Shown: piece after piece, positions 41,846 through 50,968 of the stretch
How positions within the stretch are numbered: position 1 is the first letter of the stretch
Layout of the letters: every line of letters begins with the position of its first letter
NCBI RefSeq assembly: GCF_000420645.1
Contig: NZ_ATVI01000008.1
Coordinates: forward strand, 310,001-374,000
DNA from: Nevskia ramosa DSM 11499
GTDB taxonomy: Bacteria; Pseudomonadota; Gammaproteobacteria; Nevskiales; Nevskiaceae
Direction of reading: 5' to 3'
Length of the DNA stretch: 64,000 nt
Position numbers and translations under genes: made by a program
The notes under the pieces: generated by a model
The model's input: the letters and a program-made list of their open reading frames with translations, nothing else
Database searches by the model: none
What the model was told of the DNA's origin: nothing

Positions 41846-43843
41846 TCAGGCCGGCGGCAGGCTGGCCGGCAGCACGATCCGGAAGCGGGTGCCGGGCTCG
41901 GCCGGTTCGACGCTGATCCGGCCGCGGTGCAGGTCGACGATCTTCTTGCAGATGGTCAGGCCGATGCCGTTGCCGGGATATTTCTCGCGGGCGTGCAGGC
42001 GCTGGAACAGGCCGAACACCTGCTCGGCATGCTTCTCGTCGATGCCGATGCCGTTGTCGCGGATAGTCAGCTCCCAGTCTTCGCCCTGACGCTCGGCGGC
42101 GATCTCGACCACCGGTGCAACCTCCGGGCGGCAGAACTTCACGGCATTGCCGATCAGGTTCTGGAACAGCTGCACCATCTGCCGCTCGTTGCCGAGGATG
42201 GTCGGCAGTTCGCCGACCGTCACCGTGGCTTCGGCGGCGCTGATCGCGCCGTGCACATTGGCCAGCGCCGTGGCGACGGCGCGGTTCAGATCGACCGGCT
42301 GCGTGGCATCGGACGCCCGTGACACGCGCGAATAGGCGAGCAGATCCTCGATCAGGCTTTTCATCCGCTGCGCGCCGGAGGTGACGAAGCCGATGTATTC
42401 GTCGGCGTCCGGCCCGAGCTTGCCTTCGTAGCGCTTCTGCAGCAGCTGGGCGAAGCCGGACACGGTGCGCAGCGGCTCCTGCAGATCGTGCGAAGCCACG
42501 TAGGCAAACTGTTCCAGATCGGCGTTCGAGCGGGTCAGTTCATCGGCACGGGCCTTCAGCTCCGCTTCGTCGCGTTTGCGGGCGGTGATGTCTTCGGCAG
42601 CACCGACCACGCCGAATATCTCGCCGTCCTGACTCAGCGCAGCGATGCTGAACTGCACGGTCACCACGGCGCCGTTCCTGCGAGTCAGCGGCACTTCGTG
42701 GTTGGTGATCGGATCGCCGCCGTCGATGGTCTGCTGGTAGCGGCGGTAGACGTCTTTCAGGTGCGCTTCGTCGGAGATCAGCTCCGCCCAGGGCATCCCC
42801 AGCAGTTCTTCGACCGGATAGCCGGTGATGTCACTGGTGCGCCGGTTGGCGGTCATGAAGCGGCCTTCGCGATCCATCGTGAAAATCGCGTTGGTGACGT
42901 GTTCCATGATCTTTTCGCGGAACTGGGTGGCGGCCTTCAGCGCCACCTCGGCCTGGTGGCGGCTGCCGATCATGTTGTTCAGTTCGCCGGCCAGCACGCC
43001 GAGTTCGTCCCTGGAGCGCACTTCGACCTTGGTGCTGAGATCACCCTGGGCCACGCGCACGGTGCCGTCGCGCAGGCCTTCGATGCTTCGGCGCAGATCG
43101 TTGGAAACCAGCCAGGCCACCAGCATGGCGATGCCGAGCAAGACCCCGGCGGCGGTCATGATCACGCCGAGCAGCAGCCATTGCACGGTGCGTGCGCCAC
43201 CGGCGAGCACCGTGGAGAAGCCTTGCTGCAGCGCGGTGACCTTGGTGTTGATCACGTCGATGCGATTGAGGAACAGGCGTCGGCGCTGGTCGTCGAGCTG
43301 CGCGGTGTTCTCGGCCACGGCGATCTCGCGCGACATGTTCATCAATTCCTGCACGCACTCGTCGGCCTTGCCCCAGATGTCCACCGCCTCGGCGAAGAAC
43401 ACGAAGCTGCGGAAATTGCGGAACAGGAAAATCATCTCCGGGATGTCTTCGGCCGGCACGCCGCCGGCGAGAAAGCCCTGGTAGACGGCCAGTTCGTCGT
43501 AGTTGTCCTTGAGCAGCTCCAGGCGCGCGCGTCGGCCACCGAGGGGCACGGCGATGGCGCTCTGGAAGTAGGTCCAGGCGCGACGATCACCGGTCTGCAG
43601 ATAGCGGGTGATCGCGTAGACGGCGTTCTTCTGGCCTTTCGACGACTGGCTTTCGGCGCTGACATAGGCGCGCACACCGGACGACATCGACAGCGACAGC
43701 GCAACGATGATCAGGGCACCCATCATCGCGACCAGGAACATCGCGACCACGCCGCTGAGTTTGGCGCCGATCGACAGGTCGCGCGCGCGCTGGACGAGGC
43801 TGCGCCGCCGGGTGGTGGGCTCGACTGGCGCTGCGCCGGTCAA
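41846..43843 (-). CDS. Membrane PAS sensor histidine kinase
   Basis: A 665-residue kinase. Two membrane helices (about 29-51 and 219-246) flank a helical extracytoplasmic sensor region; a HAMP domain (about 248-298), a PAS/PAC domain (about 310-425) and the kinase core follow. The phosphoacceptor is His452 in YVASHDLQEPLRT; the ATP site shows NLIGNAVKF (562-570), DNGIGID and GNGIGLTI. No response-regulator gene is adjacent. Its ATG overlaps the stop of the GGDEF gene, so the two are co-translated and may act in one pathway. Confidence 0.92.
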   Translation of the reverse strand: MTGAAPVEPTTRRRSLVQRARDLSIGAKLSGVVAMFLVAMMGALIIVALSLSMSSGVRAYVSAESQSSKGQKNAVYAITRYLQTGDRRAWTYFQSAIAVPLGGRRARLELLKDNYDELAVYQGFLAGGVPAEDIPEMIFLFRNFRSFVFFAEAVDIWGKADECVQELMNMSREIAVAENTAQLDDQRRRLFLNRIDVINTKVTALQQGFSTVLAGGARTVQWLLLGVIMTAAGVLLGIAMLVAWLVSNDLRRSIEGLRDGTVRVAQGDLSTKVEVRSRDELGVLAGELNNMIGSRHQAEVALKAATQFREKIMEHVTNAIFTMDREGRFMTANRRTSDITGYPVEELLGMPWAELISDEAHLKDVYRRYQQTIDGGDPITNHEVPLTRRNGAVVTVQFSIAALSQDGEIFGVVGAAEDITARKRDEAELKARADELTRSNADLEQFAYVASHDLQEPLRTVSGFAQLLQKRYEGKLGPDADEYIGFVTSGAQRMKSLIEDLLAYSRVSRASDATQPVDLNRAVATALANVHGAISAAEATVTVGELPTILGNERQMVQLFQNLIGNAVKFCRPEVAPVVEIAAERQGEDWELTIRDNGIGIDEKHAEQVFGLFQRLHAREKYPGNGIGLTICKKIVDLHRGRISVEPAEPGTRFRIVLPASLPPA

Positions 43844-45231
43844 GGCGCGCGCGCTTCCGGCGGTGGTGCCTGCCGGGCATCGTCCATGACGGCAAGATTG
43901 GTTGCGCCCAGGGAATCATTGGCCGATTCGGGGCGGCTGTGGTCCCCGGACATCACCATGCGGCTACGACCGCTGCGCTTTGCGGCATACAGCGCGGCGT
44001 CGGCACGGCGGACCAGATCGGCGGCGACGCGCCGTGGCGAGTCCCCGGCGGTTGGCGCAATCACCTGAGCGAAGCCGCCGGACGCGGTGACGAAGCTGCT
44101 GCCATCGAGCGAGCGGGGAATGCGCAGCATATGCACGCTGTTGCGCAGTGCTTCGGCCAGTTCGCCGGCCTTGTCCGGCGAGGCATCGAACCAGACGGCG
44201 GCGAACTCCTCGCCACCGATGCGGGCGCAGAAATCCTGGGGCCGGCGCATCGCCCGGCCGAGCGAACCACCGACCAGACGCAGGCACTGATCGCCGGCCG
44301 GGTGACCGTAGAGATCGTTGTAATCCTTGAAGTGATCGATATCGAGCATCAACAGTGCGACATTCTGCTGCTGGCGCGCCGCCTCACGAATCAGCTTGCG
44401 CAGCTCCAGATCGAAGTAGCGGCGATTCGGCAGGCCGGTGAGGCCATCGCGGGTGGCCTGGAACTCCAGCAGCCGGCCGCGATACCAGCTTTGCCGCGAG
44501 GAGAATTCGAGCAGGTAGGCGGTGACCCCGGAAATGGCCGCCAGCATCCAGGCCGATACCGCGTCGTAGAACGCGGTGAGGCCCAGCGCTTCCATCTGTG
44601 CCCAGGTGGTGATGACCATCGTTGCCAGCGCCCAGGGCAGCACGGCCCAGAAGCGCAGCCGGCCGAGGATCAGCATCGCGGTGACGGTGATCGCCGCGAA
44701 ATCGTGCGGCATGTCGAAACCCAGCAGCCGGCCGAAGATGTGCTGCGCCATCACGCAGTTGGCAATGATCATGCAGGTGACGATCAGCATCGCCGGCGAC
44801 CAGCGCTGCAAGGCCGGCCGCAAGGTGAACAGCAGTGCCAGCAGGATCGCCGGAATCTGCACGCAGAACTGCAGGAAGTGCGACATCTTCAGGAAGCTGT
44901 CCGGCGCGTGCATCACCCAGTGGTCGTACAGCGGGGTGACCCCGATCATCAGGATGCCGATCGACAGGATCATCGTCCGCGGCCCGCGGGCGTTGACCTC
45001 GAAGGTTTCGCGGAACAGCGCTTCCAGAGGCTCGTCGAAGCGCAGGCGCAGCAACTGACGGCGCTGGTTCTTGATGGAATGCGGACGGATCCGCGGTTCG
45101 CCGTTCATGACGTCAGGAGTTGCGATACCGATGGAAGCTGCGGCGGGCAGCGGTTGCTCGGGGCGCCGGAAAAGCGTCCTCAGGAAACGATGATAAACGG
45201 GTCCGTGGGGCGATGCCGTGTCAGACAGCAC
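43840..45231 (-). CDS. Membrane GGDEF diguanylate cyclase
   Basis: A protein of up to 463 residues. About five to six hydrophobic segments (residues 85-255) form the membrane sensor, followed by a GGDEF domain with RDGLTGLPNRRYFD, LDIDHFKDYNDLYGH and the active-site motif GGEEF. It should make cyclic di-GMP. ATG at 45231 gives the longest form; ATG at 45108 (MNGEPRIRPHS) is a plausible shorter start. Coupling to the downstream kinase is by ATGA overlap. Confidence 0.9.
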   Translation of the reverse strand: MLSDTASPHGPVYHRFLRTLFRRPEQPLPAAASIGIATPDVMNGEPRIRPHSIKNQRRQLLRLRFDEPLEALFRETFEVNARGPRTMILSIGILMIGVTPLYDHWVMHAPDSFLKMSHFLQFCVQIPAILLALLFTLRPALQRWSPAMLIVTCMIIANCVMAQHIFGRLLGFDMPHDFAAITVTAMLILGRLRFWAVLPWALATMVITTWAQMEALGLTAFYDAVSAWMLAAISGVTAYLLEFSSRQSWYRGRLLEFQATRDGLTGLPNRRYFDLELRKLIREAARQQQNVALLMLDIDHFKDYNDLYGHPAGDQCLRLVGGSLGRAMRRPQDFCARIGGEEFAAVWFDASPDKAGELAEALRNSVHMLRIPRSLDGSSFVTASGGFAQVIAPTAGDSPRRVAADLVRRADAALYAAKRSGRSRMVMSGDHSRPESANDSLGATNLAVMDDARQAPPPEARAP

Positions 45232-45250
45232 AGCCCCTTCTCAGGCCCTC

Positions 45251-45721
45251 TCAGCCAGCATGACTGACGATGATGTCCGGCGCACCGCGTTCCAGCGCGG
45301 CCCGAAACTCCGCGGGCAGTGGCTTCTTGGCCAATGCCTGCGTGACCATCACGTAGACCGTTTCACTGCGCGCCAGCAGGCCGGCTTCGCCGCGGCGACG
45401 AAACTCCACCGCCAGCACGAACGAAGTGTTGCCGAGCTGCTGCGTGCTGACGCTGGCACAGAGCACTTCGTCGAAGCGGGCCGGCGCCTTCCACTCGGTG
45501 GTCTGCTTGACCAGCTGATAGTCCAGCCGGCCATCGATCAACTCCTCGCCGAAGCCGAGCGCGCGCAGGTATTCGGTGGTCGCCAGATCGACGTAATCGC
45601 CGTAGCGGGCGTTGAACACCACCTTCTGCGCATCGCACTCGGCGTAGCGCACTCGCAGGCAATAGCAGAACGCTGCGGACGGCGGCGCGGCCAGCTCGGT
45701 ACCGCGCCCCGTCTCGCTCAT
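45251..45721 (-). CDS. Hotdog-fold acyl-CoA thioesterase (4-HBT family)
   Basis: A 156-residue hotdog protein. RVRYAECDAQKVVFNARY carries the catalytic Asp of the 4-hydroxybenzoyl-CoA thioesterase class, and YVDLATTEYLRAL is the helix that follows. It should hydrolyse an acyl-CoA ester in the cytoplasm. The start overlaps the stop of the upstream alpha/beta hydrolase gene. Confidence 0.9.
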   Translation of the reverse strand: MSETGRGTELAAPPSAAFCYCLRVRYAECDAQKVVFNARYGDYVDLATTEYLRALGFGEELIDGRLDYQLVKQTTEWKAPARFDEVLCASVSTQQLGNTSFVLAVEFRRRGEAGLLARSETVYVMVTQALAKKPLPAEFRAALERGAPDIIVSHAG

Positions 45722-46656
45722 GCGACCAGCGTTTTCTTGAGCCAGGCGATGCCCTGATCGACGGCTTGACGGCCGACATCGAGCCCGCTGAAGAAGGTGT
45801 AGAAGCCATGGATCGCGCCGTCGTAGCTCTTCGATTCGACGGCGACGCCAGCCGCTTTCAGCTTCGCCGCGTAGGCATTGCCTTCATCGCGCAGCGGATC
45901 GAATTCGGCGGTGATCACCAGCGCCGGCGGCAGGCCCTTGAGGGACTCGGCCTTGATCGGGCGCAGCGAGGTGCTGGTCAGCGCCGCGGGATCCTTGACG
46001 TAATGACCGAAGAACCACTCCATGTCCTTGCGACCGAGCAGATAGCCTTCGGCGTTTTCGGTCATCGACGGATAGGCGTCCGGATCGGCATCGACGACCG
46101 GGTAGACCAGCAGCTGTGCCTTCAGCGCCGGGCCGCCTTCATCGCGCAGGCGCAGCGCGGTCACGGCCGCGAGATTGCCGCCGGCACTGTCGCCGGAGAC
46201 GCCGAGGCGGCCGGCATCGCCGTTGATCTCGACGGCATGCGCCGCGGCCCAGCGGGTGGCGGCAAGACAGTCATCGGAAGCGGCCGGGAACGCATGTTCC
46301 GGCGCCAGGCGGTAATCGACCGAGACCATGACGACACCGGCGCCGGCGCAGGTTTCGCGGCACAGCGAATCGAAGGTATCGAGATCACCGATCACGAAGC
46401 CGCCGCCGTGGAAGTACATCAGGATCGGGAACGGGCCCTTGCCGTTCGGTGTGTAGATGCGCAGCTTCAGTTCGCCGGCCGGGCCAGCGATGTGGGTGTC
46501 CCGGACGCCGGCGATCTGCAATGCGCTCGGCGGCATCATCTGCATCAGCATGTTGATCGCCTGACGCGCCTGCGCCGGCTCCATCGTATGGAACGGCTGG
46601 GCACCGGCGGCGGCGAGCGTGCCCAGGAAGCCCTGGACCTGTGGGTTGAGCGGCAT
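45718..46656 (-). CDS. Alpha/beta hydrolase, hormone-sensitive-lipase family
   Basis: A 312-residue esterase with the oxyanion motif YFHGGGFVIGD, the nucleophile motif VSGDSAGGNLAA, and a triad Asp/His near EFDPLRDEGNAYA and AIHGFYTF. It acts on acyl esters; the natural substrate is unknown. A GAGGAG ribosome-binding site precedes the ATG. It likely forms an operon with the thioesterase and perhaps the GGDEF and kinase genes. Confidence 0.92.
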   Translation of the reverse strand: MPLNPQVQGFLGTLAAAGAQPFHTMEPAQARQAINMLMQMMPPSALQIAGVRDTHIAGPAGELKLRIYTPNGKGPFPILMYFHGGGFVIGDLDTFDSLCRETCAGAGVVMVSVDYRLAPEHAFPAASDDCLAATRWAAAHAVEINGDAGRLGVSGDSAGGNLAAVTALRLRDEGGPALKAQLLVYPVVDADPDAYPSMTENAEGYLLGRKDMEWFFGHYVKDPAALTSTSLRPIKAESLKGLPPALVITAEFDPLRDEGNAYAAKLKAAGVAVESKSYDGAIHGFYTFFSGLDVGRQAVDQGIAWLKKTLVA

Positions 46657-46698
46657 CGTGTTCTCCTCGGTTTTCGTTGTGGTTCGCTTGTTGTTCGT

Positions 46699-46899
46699 TT
46701 ACTTCCGGATGTCAGCATCCGCTGTGGCGGCACGCGCTTCCGCGGTGATGGCGATGACCGCTTCCTGCCAGCGGCGCAGGTCTTCCGCGTAGGCGGTGAA
46801 TACGCAGACCTCGCAGCCGTTGTCGCAGCAGTCGCCATCGAGCGGGCGCTCCGGTTTCGGAGGCAGGTTCGGCAGGGCTTCGGCGTTCATCGGCGGCAT
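46699..46899 (-). CDS. Small Cys-rich protein, oxidoreductase-like domain
   Basis: A 66-residue protein whose core PPKPERPLDGDCCDNGCEVC followed by VFTAYAEDLRRWQE matches the oxidoreductase-like N-terminal family: four Cys in a CC-x2-GC-x2-C pattern that could bind a metal. An in-frame ATG at 46890 gives a slightly shorter form. It lies upstream of the esterase operon on the same strand. Confidence 0.75.
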   Translation of the reverse strand: MPPMNAEALPNLPPKPERPLDGDCCDNGCEVCVFTAYAEDLRRWQEAVIAITAEARAATADADIRK

Positions 46900-47055
46900 G
46901 GAGTTGACGGGACGCTGGACACAGCGTCAAGCAGGGGCGAGTCCCGCGCACTGTGCCGGCCGGAGGGGCTGACGGCAAGGCACTTTCGCGTCACCGGCAG
47001 CGCTGGCAATTGCGGCTAAGCTGCCAGCTTCATCGTTTTTCCCGAGAGTGTCCGA

Positions 47056-48285
47056 ATGCCTCAGCAAAGCCATCATTTCGTCGTCTTCGGCGCCACCAGC
47101 TTCGTCGGCCAGCTGCTGACCCGCTATCTGTATCAGCGCCACGGTATCGGCGGCGAGGTGAAGTGGGCGATCGCCGGACGCTCGACGGCCAAGCTCGATC
47201 AAGTTCGCCAGTCGCTGGGTTCCGATGGCCGCAGCCTGCCGATGATCGTCTGCGACGCTGCCGACGAAATCGCGCTGCGCGAGCTGTGCAGCACCACCCG
47301 CGTGGTGGTGTCGACCGTCGGCCCGTATGCCTTCTACGGCTCGCCGCTGGTCAAGGTCTGCGCCGAAACCGGTACTGATTACTGCGATCTGACCGGCGAA
47401 GTGCAGTGGATCCGCCGGATGATCACCGCCCATGAAGCGACTGCGAAGAAGAGCGGCGCACGCATCGTCCATTGCTGCGGCTTCGACTCGATTCCCTCCG
47501 ATCTCGGCGTGCATTTCCTGCAGGCCCAGGCGCTCGCGAAGTTCGGCGTGCCGGCGCAGCGAGTGAAGCTGCGCATCAAGGCCTTCCGCGGTGGTTTTTC
47601 CGGCGGCACGGTCGCCAGCCTGATGAACGTGCTGAAGGAAGTCGGCGAAGACCCGAGCCTGCGCAAGGAGCTGGGCGACCCATACTCGATCACGCCGCCG
47701 AGCGCTGCGCCGCGGCCGCGCCAGCCGGATGTGACCTTGGCCGAGTACGACGAGGACGCGCGCAGCTGGATCGCGCCGTTCGTGATGGCGGCGATCAACA
47801 CCCGCATCGTCCATCGCTCGAACGGTTTGTCCGGCCAGGCTTACGGCGCGGATTTCCGCTATGACGAAGCAATGATGACCGGCAGCGGTCTGAAGGGCAG
47901 GGCAACCGCCTGGGGCATCACCGCCGGGCTGGGCGGCTTCGTGCTGGCGGGGGCGCTGAAGCCGACGCGCGCGCTGCTCGAACGCCATGTGCTGCCGAAG
48001 CCGGGCGAAGGCCCGACGCCGGAAGCGCAGGAAAAAGGCTTCTACGATCTGCGCTTCATCGGCAAGACGGCGGCTGGCGACAGCCTGCGCTGCAAGCTCA
48101 CGGGTGATCGCGATCCGGGCTATGGCTCGACCGCCAAGATGCTCGGCGAGGCTGTCGCCTGCCTGGCTTTCGATGTGCCTCGCGATGAAGTCAAAGGCGG
48201 CTTCTGGACGCCGGCGACGGCGATGGGCGATCGCCTGATCGAGCGTCTGAAGGCGCATGCCGGACTGACTTTCGAAGCGCTCTAG
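47056..48285 (+). CDS. Saccharopine dehydrogenase-like / trans-acting enoyl reductase family protein
   Basis: A 409-residue protein with an N-terminal Rossmann fold (FVVFGATSFVGQLLTRYL, then WAIAGRSTAKL) and the family stretch VVVSTVGPYAFYGSPLVKVC, then YCDLTGEVQWIRRMI and HCCGFDSIPSDLG. Such proteins reduce or oxidise with NAD(P)H and often act on lipid or polyketide substrates; true saccharopine metabolism is unlikely from context. Confidence 0.85.
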   Translation: MPQQSHHFVVFGATSFVGQLLTRYLYQRHGIGGEVKWAIAGRSTAKLDQVRQSLGSDGRSLPMIVCDAADEIALRELCSTTRVVVSTVGPYAFYGSPLVKVCAETGTDYCDLTGEVQWIRRMITAHEATAKKSGARIVHCCGFDSIPSDLGVHFLQAQALAKFGVPAQRVKLRIKAFRGGFSGGTVASLMNVLKEVGEDPSLRKELGDPYSITPPSAAPRPRQPDVTLAEYDEDARSWIAPFVMAAINTRIVHRSNGLSGQAYGADFRYDEAMMTGSGLKGRATAWGITAGLGGFVLAGALKPTRALLERHVLPKPGEGPTPEAQEKGFYDLRFIGKTAAGDSLRCKLTGDRDPGYGSTAKMLGEAVACLAFDVPRDEVKGGFWTPATAMGDRLIERLKAHAGLTFEAL

Positions 48286-48299
48286 AAACTCTGAACGGA

Positions 48300-48326
48300 A
48301 TCGGCACGGCTTCTCGCCGCGCCGAT
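48300..48326. terminator. Hairpin between convergent genes
   Basis: ATCGGC and CGGC pair with GCCGAT and GCCG around a TTCTC loop, with one A-C mismatch (10 pairs). It stands between two converging genes and could end both transcripts, though neither side has a long T-run. Confidence 0.5.
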
Positions 48327-48337
48327 CCTGCGCAGCT

Positions 48338-49042
48338 TCAGATGCGGGTGATGATCGCGGCGTCCCGCTGCAGGCGCAGGTGCGAGATATCGTTGAAGCC
48401 GGCCAGCGCCAGGCTGCCGCTTTCCGGGTGGATGTGGAACTCGTGCACTGAAGCGTTCCAGATCTTCCAGACCAGGTTGAGCGAGGTCGGGTTGTCGAGG
48501 CCCAGCGCCTCGCGCATCACCGCGGTGATCACGCCACCGGAAGTGAACACCACCAGACGTTCGGCCCCTTCCGCTGCGCGACGCAGGCCGGCCACGCAGC
48601 GATTGGAGAAAGCCATCCAGGTTTCGTCGATCGGGATCGACGGTGCCAGACCCTGCATCCAGGCGCCGACGACGGTGTTGAACACCGGCCGGAACACGGC
48701 CTGGTCCCGCATCGCCAGATGCGGATCGTCCGCCAGTTCCGGGTGCTGATCGGCGATCAGCGGCAGGTAGGCGCGGATCAGCTGCGTGTGGTTGAACTCG
48801 TTGAAGGCTGGATCGGTATGCAAGGCCGCAGGGGCCTTGTCGCCGATCACCGCGAGCGCCTGCTCGCCGGTCTTGCGCTGACGCTGCAGCGAGCCGCTAT
48901 AGGCGCGATCGGCGCTGAAACCGCCGATCTTCCAGTGGCTGCCAAGGGCGACCGCCTGCCGCTCACCGAGGAGCGACAGACGATCGTAGTTGGCTTCCCC
49001 GAACGAAGCCTGGCCGTGACGGACCAGGACGACGGTAGTCAT
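48338..49042 (-). CDS. Histidine phosphatase family protein
   Basis: A 234-residue protein with the catalytic LVRHGQASFGEANYDRLS at the N-terminus and a second His region VVFTSGGVITAVMREALG. It belongs to the phosphoglycerate-mutase-like (broad phosphatase) superfamily. The substrate is not predictable. Its ATG lies 2 nt after the stop of the upstream gene, so the two are probably co-transcribed. Confidence 0.88.
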   Translation of the reverse strand: MTTVVLVRHGQASFGEANYDRLSLLGERQAVALGSHWKIGGFSADRAYSGSLQRQRKTGEQALAVIGDKAPAALHTDPAFNEFNHTQLIRAYLPLIADQHPELADDPHLAMRDQAVFRPVFNTVVGAWMQGLAPSIPIDETWMAFSNRCVAGLRRAAEGAERLVVFTSGGVITAVMREALGLDNPTSLNLVWKIWNASVHEFHIHPESGSLALAGFNDISHLRLQRDAAIITRI

Positions 49043-49044
49043 GT

Positions 49045-50142
49045 TTAGTGGACGTAGACCGGGCCGACCAGCTCGTCACCCAGCGTCTTGCCGCTGCTGT
49101 CCGGCAGTTCCGGGCGCAGGATCACCGTGTAGCGGCCCGGGGCCACGCCCTTGAACGCCAGCACGCGCGGATTGTTGCCGGCCGACCAGGTACCGGTCGG
49201 CGTCTTGCCGCGCGAATCGACCAGCTTGATGTGGCTGCTGGCCGCCGTCGGGTCGACTGCATTGTTGAACATCAGCACCACGGCCTTTTCCGACGAAGCT
49301 TCGCCTGCATAGACCAGGCTGAGATTGCTCGAAGCCTGGGTGCCGGTCTTCGACCACCAGCTGGAGATCACGTCGGAACCGTTGCCAGTCTTCGGACGGG
49401 CGACGGGACGCTTGGCAGCCGGCTTGCTGGTGGCTTTCGGCGCATCGCTGCTCGGTGCCGAGGCAACCACGTCGGGCTTCGGCGCCGGCTTCGGCTTGGC
49501 AGCCTTCGGGGCAGGCGCGGCGGCCGGTTCGCTGGCAGCGGGGGCAGCCGATTCACCGGCAACGCGCGAGGCGACTTCGCTGGCCACGTTCTCGGCAATC
49601 TTGCGGGCTTCCTCTTCGCTCAACGAGGAGTTGTCGCCGCCTGTCGCCGGGGCCACGGGGGTCACCGCGACCTGCGTGCCTTCGTCACGGCCGATGTTCT
49701 CGGCGATCTTCCGGGCGTCCGCGTCAGACATCTTCGGCAGATTGGTGGTGATCGGGGCAACGGCCGTCGCCGGCGCCAGAGCGGTGTAGGACTCGGCCGG
49801 TGCTTCGGACGACGGGGCCGGAGCCGGCGCGACTTCGGTCGGCGCTTCCGGAGCCGGAGCTGGCTCGCTGGCGGCGGTTTCAGTCGACTCTGGGGCCGGA
49901 GCTGACTCCGGAGCCGATTCAGGCGCGGCTTCGCTGGCGGCAGCCGGCGTTTCGGTCGCGGCAGCCGTGTTGCTGCCTTCAGCGGTGCCCTCAGTCGCGG
50001 CGGGTGTTTCGGTGACCGTTTCGCCGGTGGCGGCGGATTCCGGTGCGGCGGTCTTGCTGCCACGCGGCAGCATCATGTTGAGTCCGAAATAGACGACGAC
50101 GGCAGTGATGACAACGATGAGGACAACGCGGCTGAGTTTCAT
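49045..50142 (-). CDS. Single-span membrane protein with Ala/Pro/Glu-rich stalk
   Basis: A 365-residue protein anchored by an N-terminal helix (VVLIVVITAVVVYFGLNMML), followed by about 220 residues rich in Ala, Pro, Glu and Thr and a small C-terminal domain (about 265-365) with AVVLMFNNAVDPTA and RYTVILRPELPD. Two copies of ARKIAEN, each preceded by an acidic Ser-Asp/Glu cluster, occur in the stalk. No family is recognised. The layout suggests a periplasmic domain held away from the inner membrane. GGGG precedes the ATG. Confidence 0.7.
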   Translation of the reverse strand: MKLSRVVLIVVITAVVVYFGLNMMLPRGSKTAAPESAATGETVTETPAATEGTAEGSNTAAATETPAAASEAAPESAPESAPAPESTETAASEPAPAPEAPTEVAPAPAPSSEAPAESYTALAPATAVAPITTNLPKMSDADARKIAENIGRDEGTQVAVTPVAPATGGDNSSLSEEEARKIAENVASEVASRVAGESAAPAASEPAAAPAPKAAKPKPAPKPDVVASAPSSDAPKATSKPAAKRPVARPKTGNGSDVISSWWSKTGTQASSNLSLVYAGEASSEKAVVLMFNNAVDPTAASSHIKLVDSRGKTPTGTWSAGNNPRVLAFKGVAPGRYTVILRPELPDSSGKTLGDELVGPVYVH

Positions 50143-50362
50143 TGCAAACCCCGAGTGAAGCGGGCGGATCGTTTCCGCTCGCGTTTTTGTTGATTTCGTG
50201 AGGCGCTGGTCACGCCTGTCGGTTACTGATCAAAGTTGCCGCAGACCGCGTGCCAATTGGCAACCAGACGTTGCAGCAAAAGCGTCCTATTGGCCCTGAA
50301 AGCCATTGGAGTTTATGCGAAATGACTATGGCCGTCAGCGGATCAGGCCATAGGCGCCTACC

Positions 50363-50635
50363 TCATCGCGAGGCGGTGTCCCGCTCGGCGGCCTTGCGGG
50401 CAAGTGCCGTGCGGGCAGTCGCTTCGGCGGTGATCGCGGCCTGCTCGGCAACGATACGGGCCATGCGTTCGCGACGGCTCATCGGAGGTGCTTCGGCAAC
50501 CGGCTCGATCTGCACAACGGCCGGCGAACTGGCTGGCACGACAGCAGCCGATGCGACTCTTACCTGGCTCATCAGTCCGGCCGCAGCTGCGACGGACGCA
50601 AGCGATACCGCGACCAGGATCATGGTCTTGTTCAT
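50363..50635 (-). CDS. Small exported protein of unknown function
   Basis: A 90-residue protein with a signal peptide (MILVAVSLASVAAAAGLMS) and a basic, helical, Ala/Arg-rich tail (RRERMARIVAEQAAITAEA). AGGGGAG lies upstream of the ATG. Nothing is recognised. The 220 bp between it and the stalk-protein gene has no gene. Confidence 0.55.
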   Translation of the reverse strand: MNKTMILVAVSLASVAAAAGLMSQVRVASAAVVPASSPAVVQIEPVAEAPPMSRRERMARIVAEQAAITAEATARTALARKAAERDTASR

Positions 50636-50968
50636 TAGTCAGTACTCCCCTCGAAGCTGTTTTTCTTCTACGGCAGGGCTTCATTCAGGATGGCCCGGCG
50701 CTGCCCGGACTATGCGCAAAGGCGGGCGGCAGCGTCAATCAGGTGAAATCCACTGCCTTTGCTGCAGTAATGACAGCTGCGGCCCCGGGGAAAAGCAACT
50801 GTCAAAAAGAAACACTTGTTGACTGAAATCCGAAATCGGCCGACGCTGCTCTTGATGCGCTGCGATAATGCCCGCCTGGCATCGCCTTCCGGCCTACCCG
50901 GCCAACGCAGATTCGACGGACAAATCCTGTTTGATGGTCGGCTTCACGGCCGGTTTGATGGAGCATTC
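50636..50968 (+). promoter_or_regulatory. Divergent intergenic region with a possible extended -10 promoter
   Basis: This 333-bp stretch separates the small exported protein (minus) from the reductase gene (plus). TGCGATAAT at 50861-50869 looks like an extended -10 element without a good -35 box and would start transcription about 90 nt before the reductase ATG. Nothing else stands out. Confidence 0.35.
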
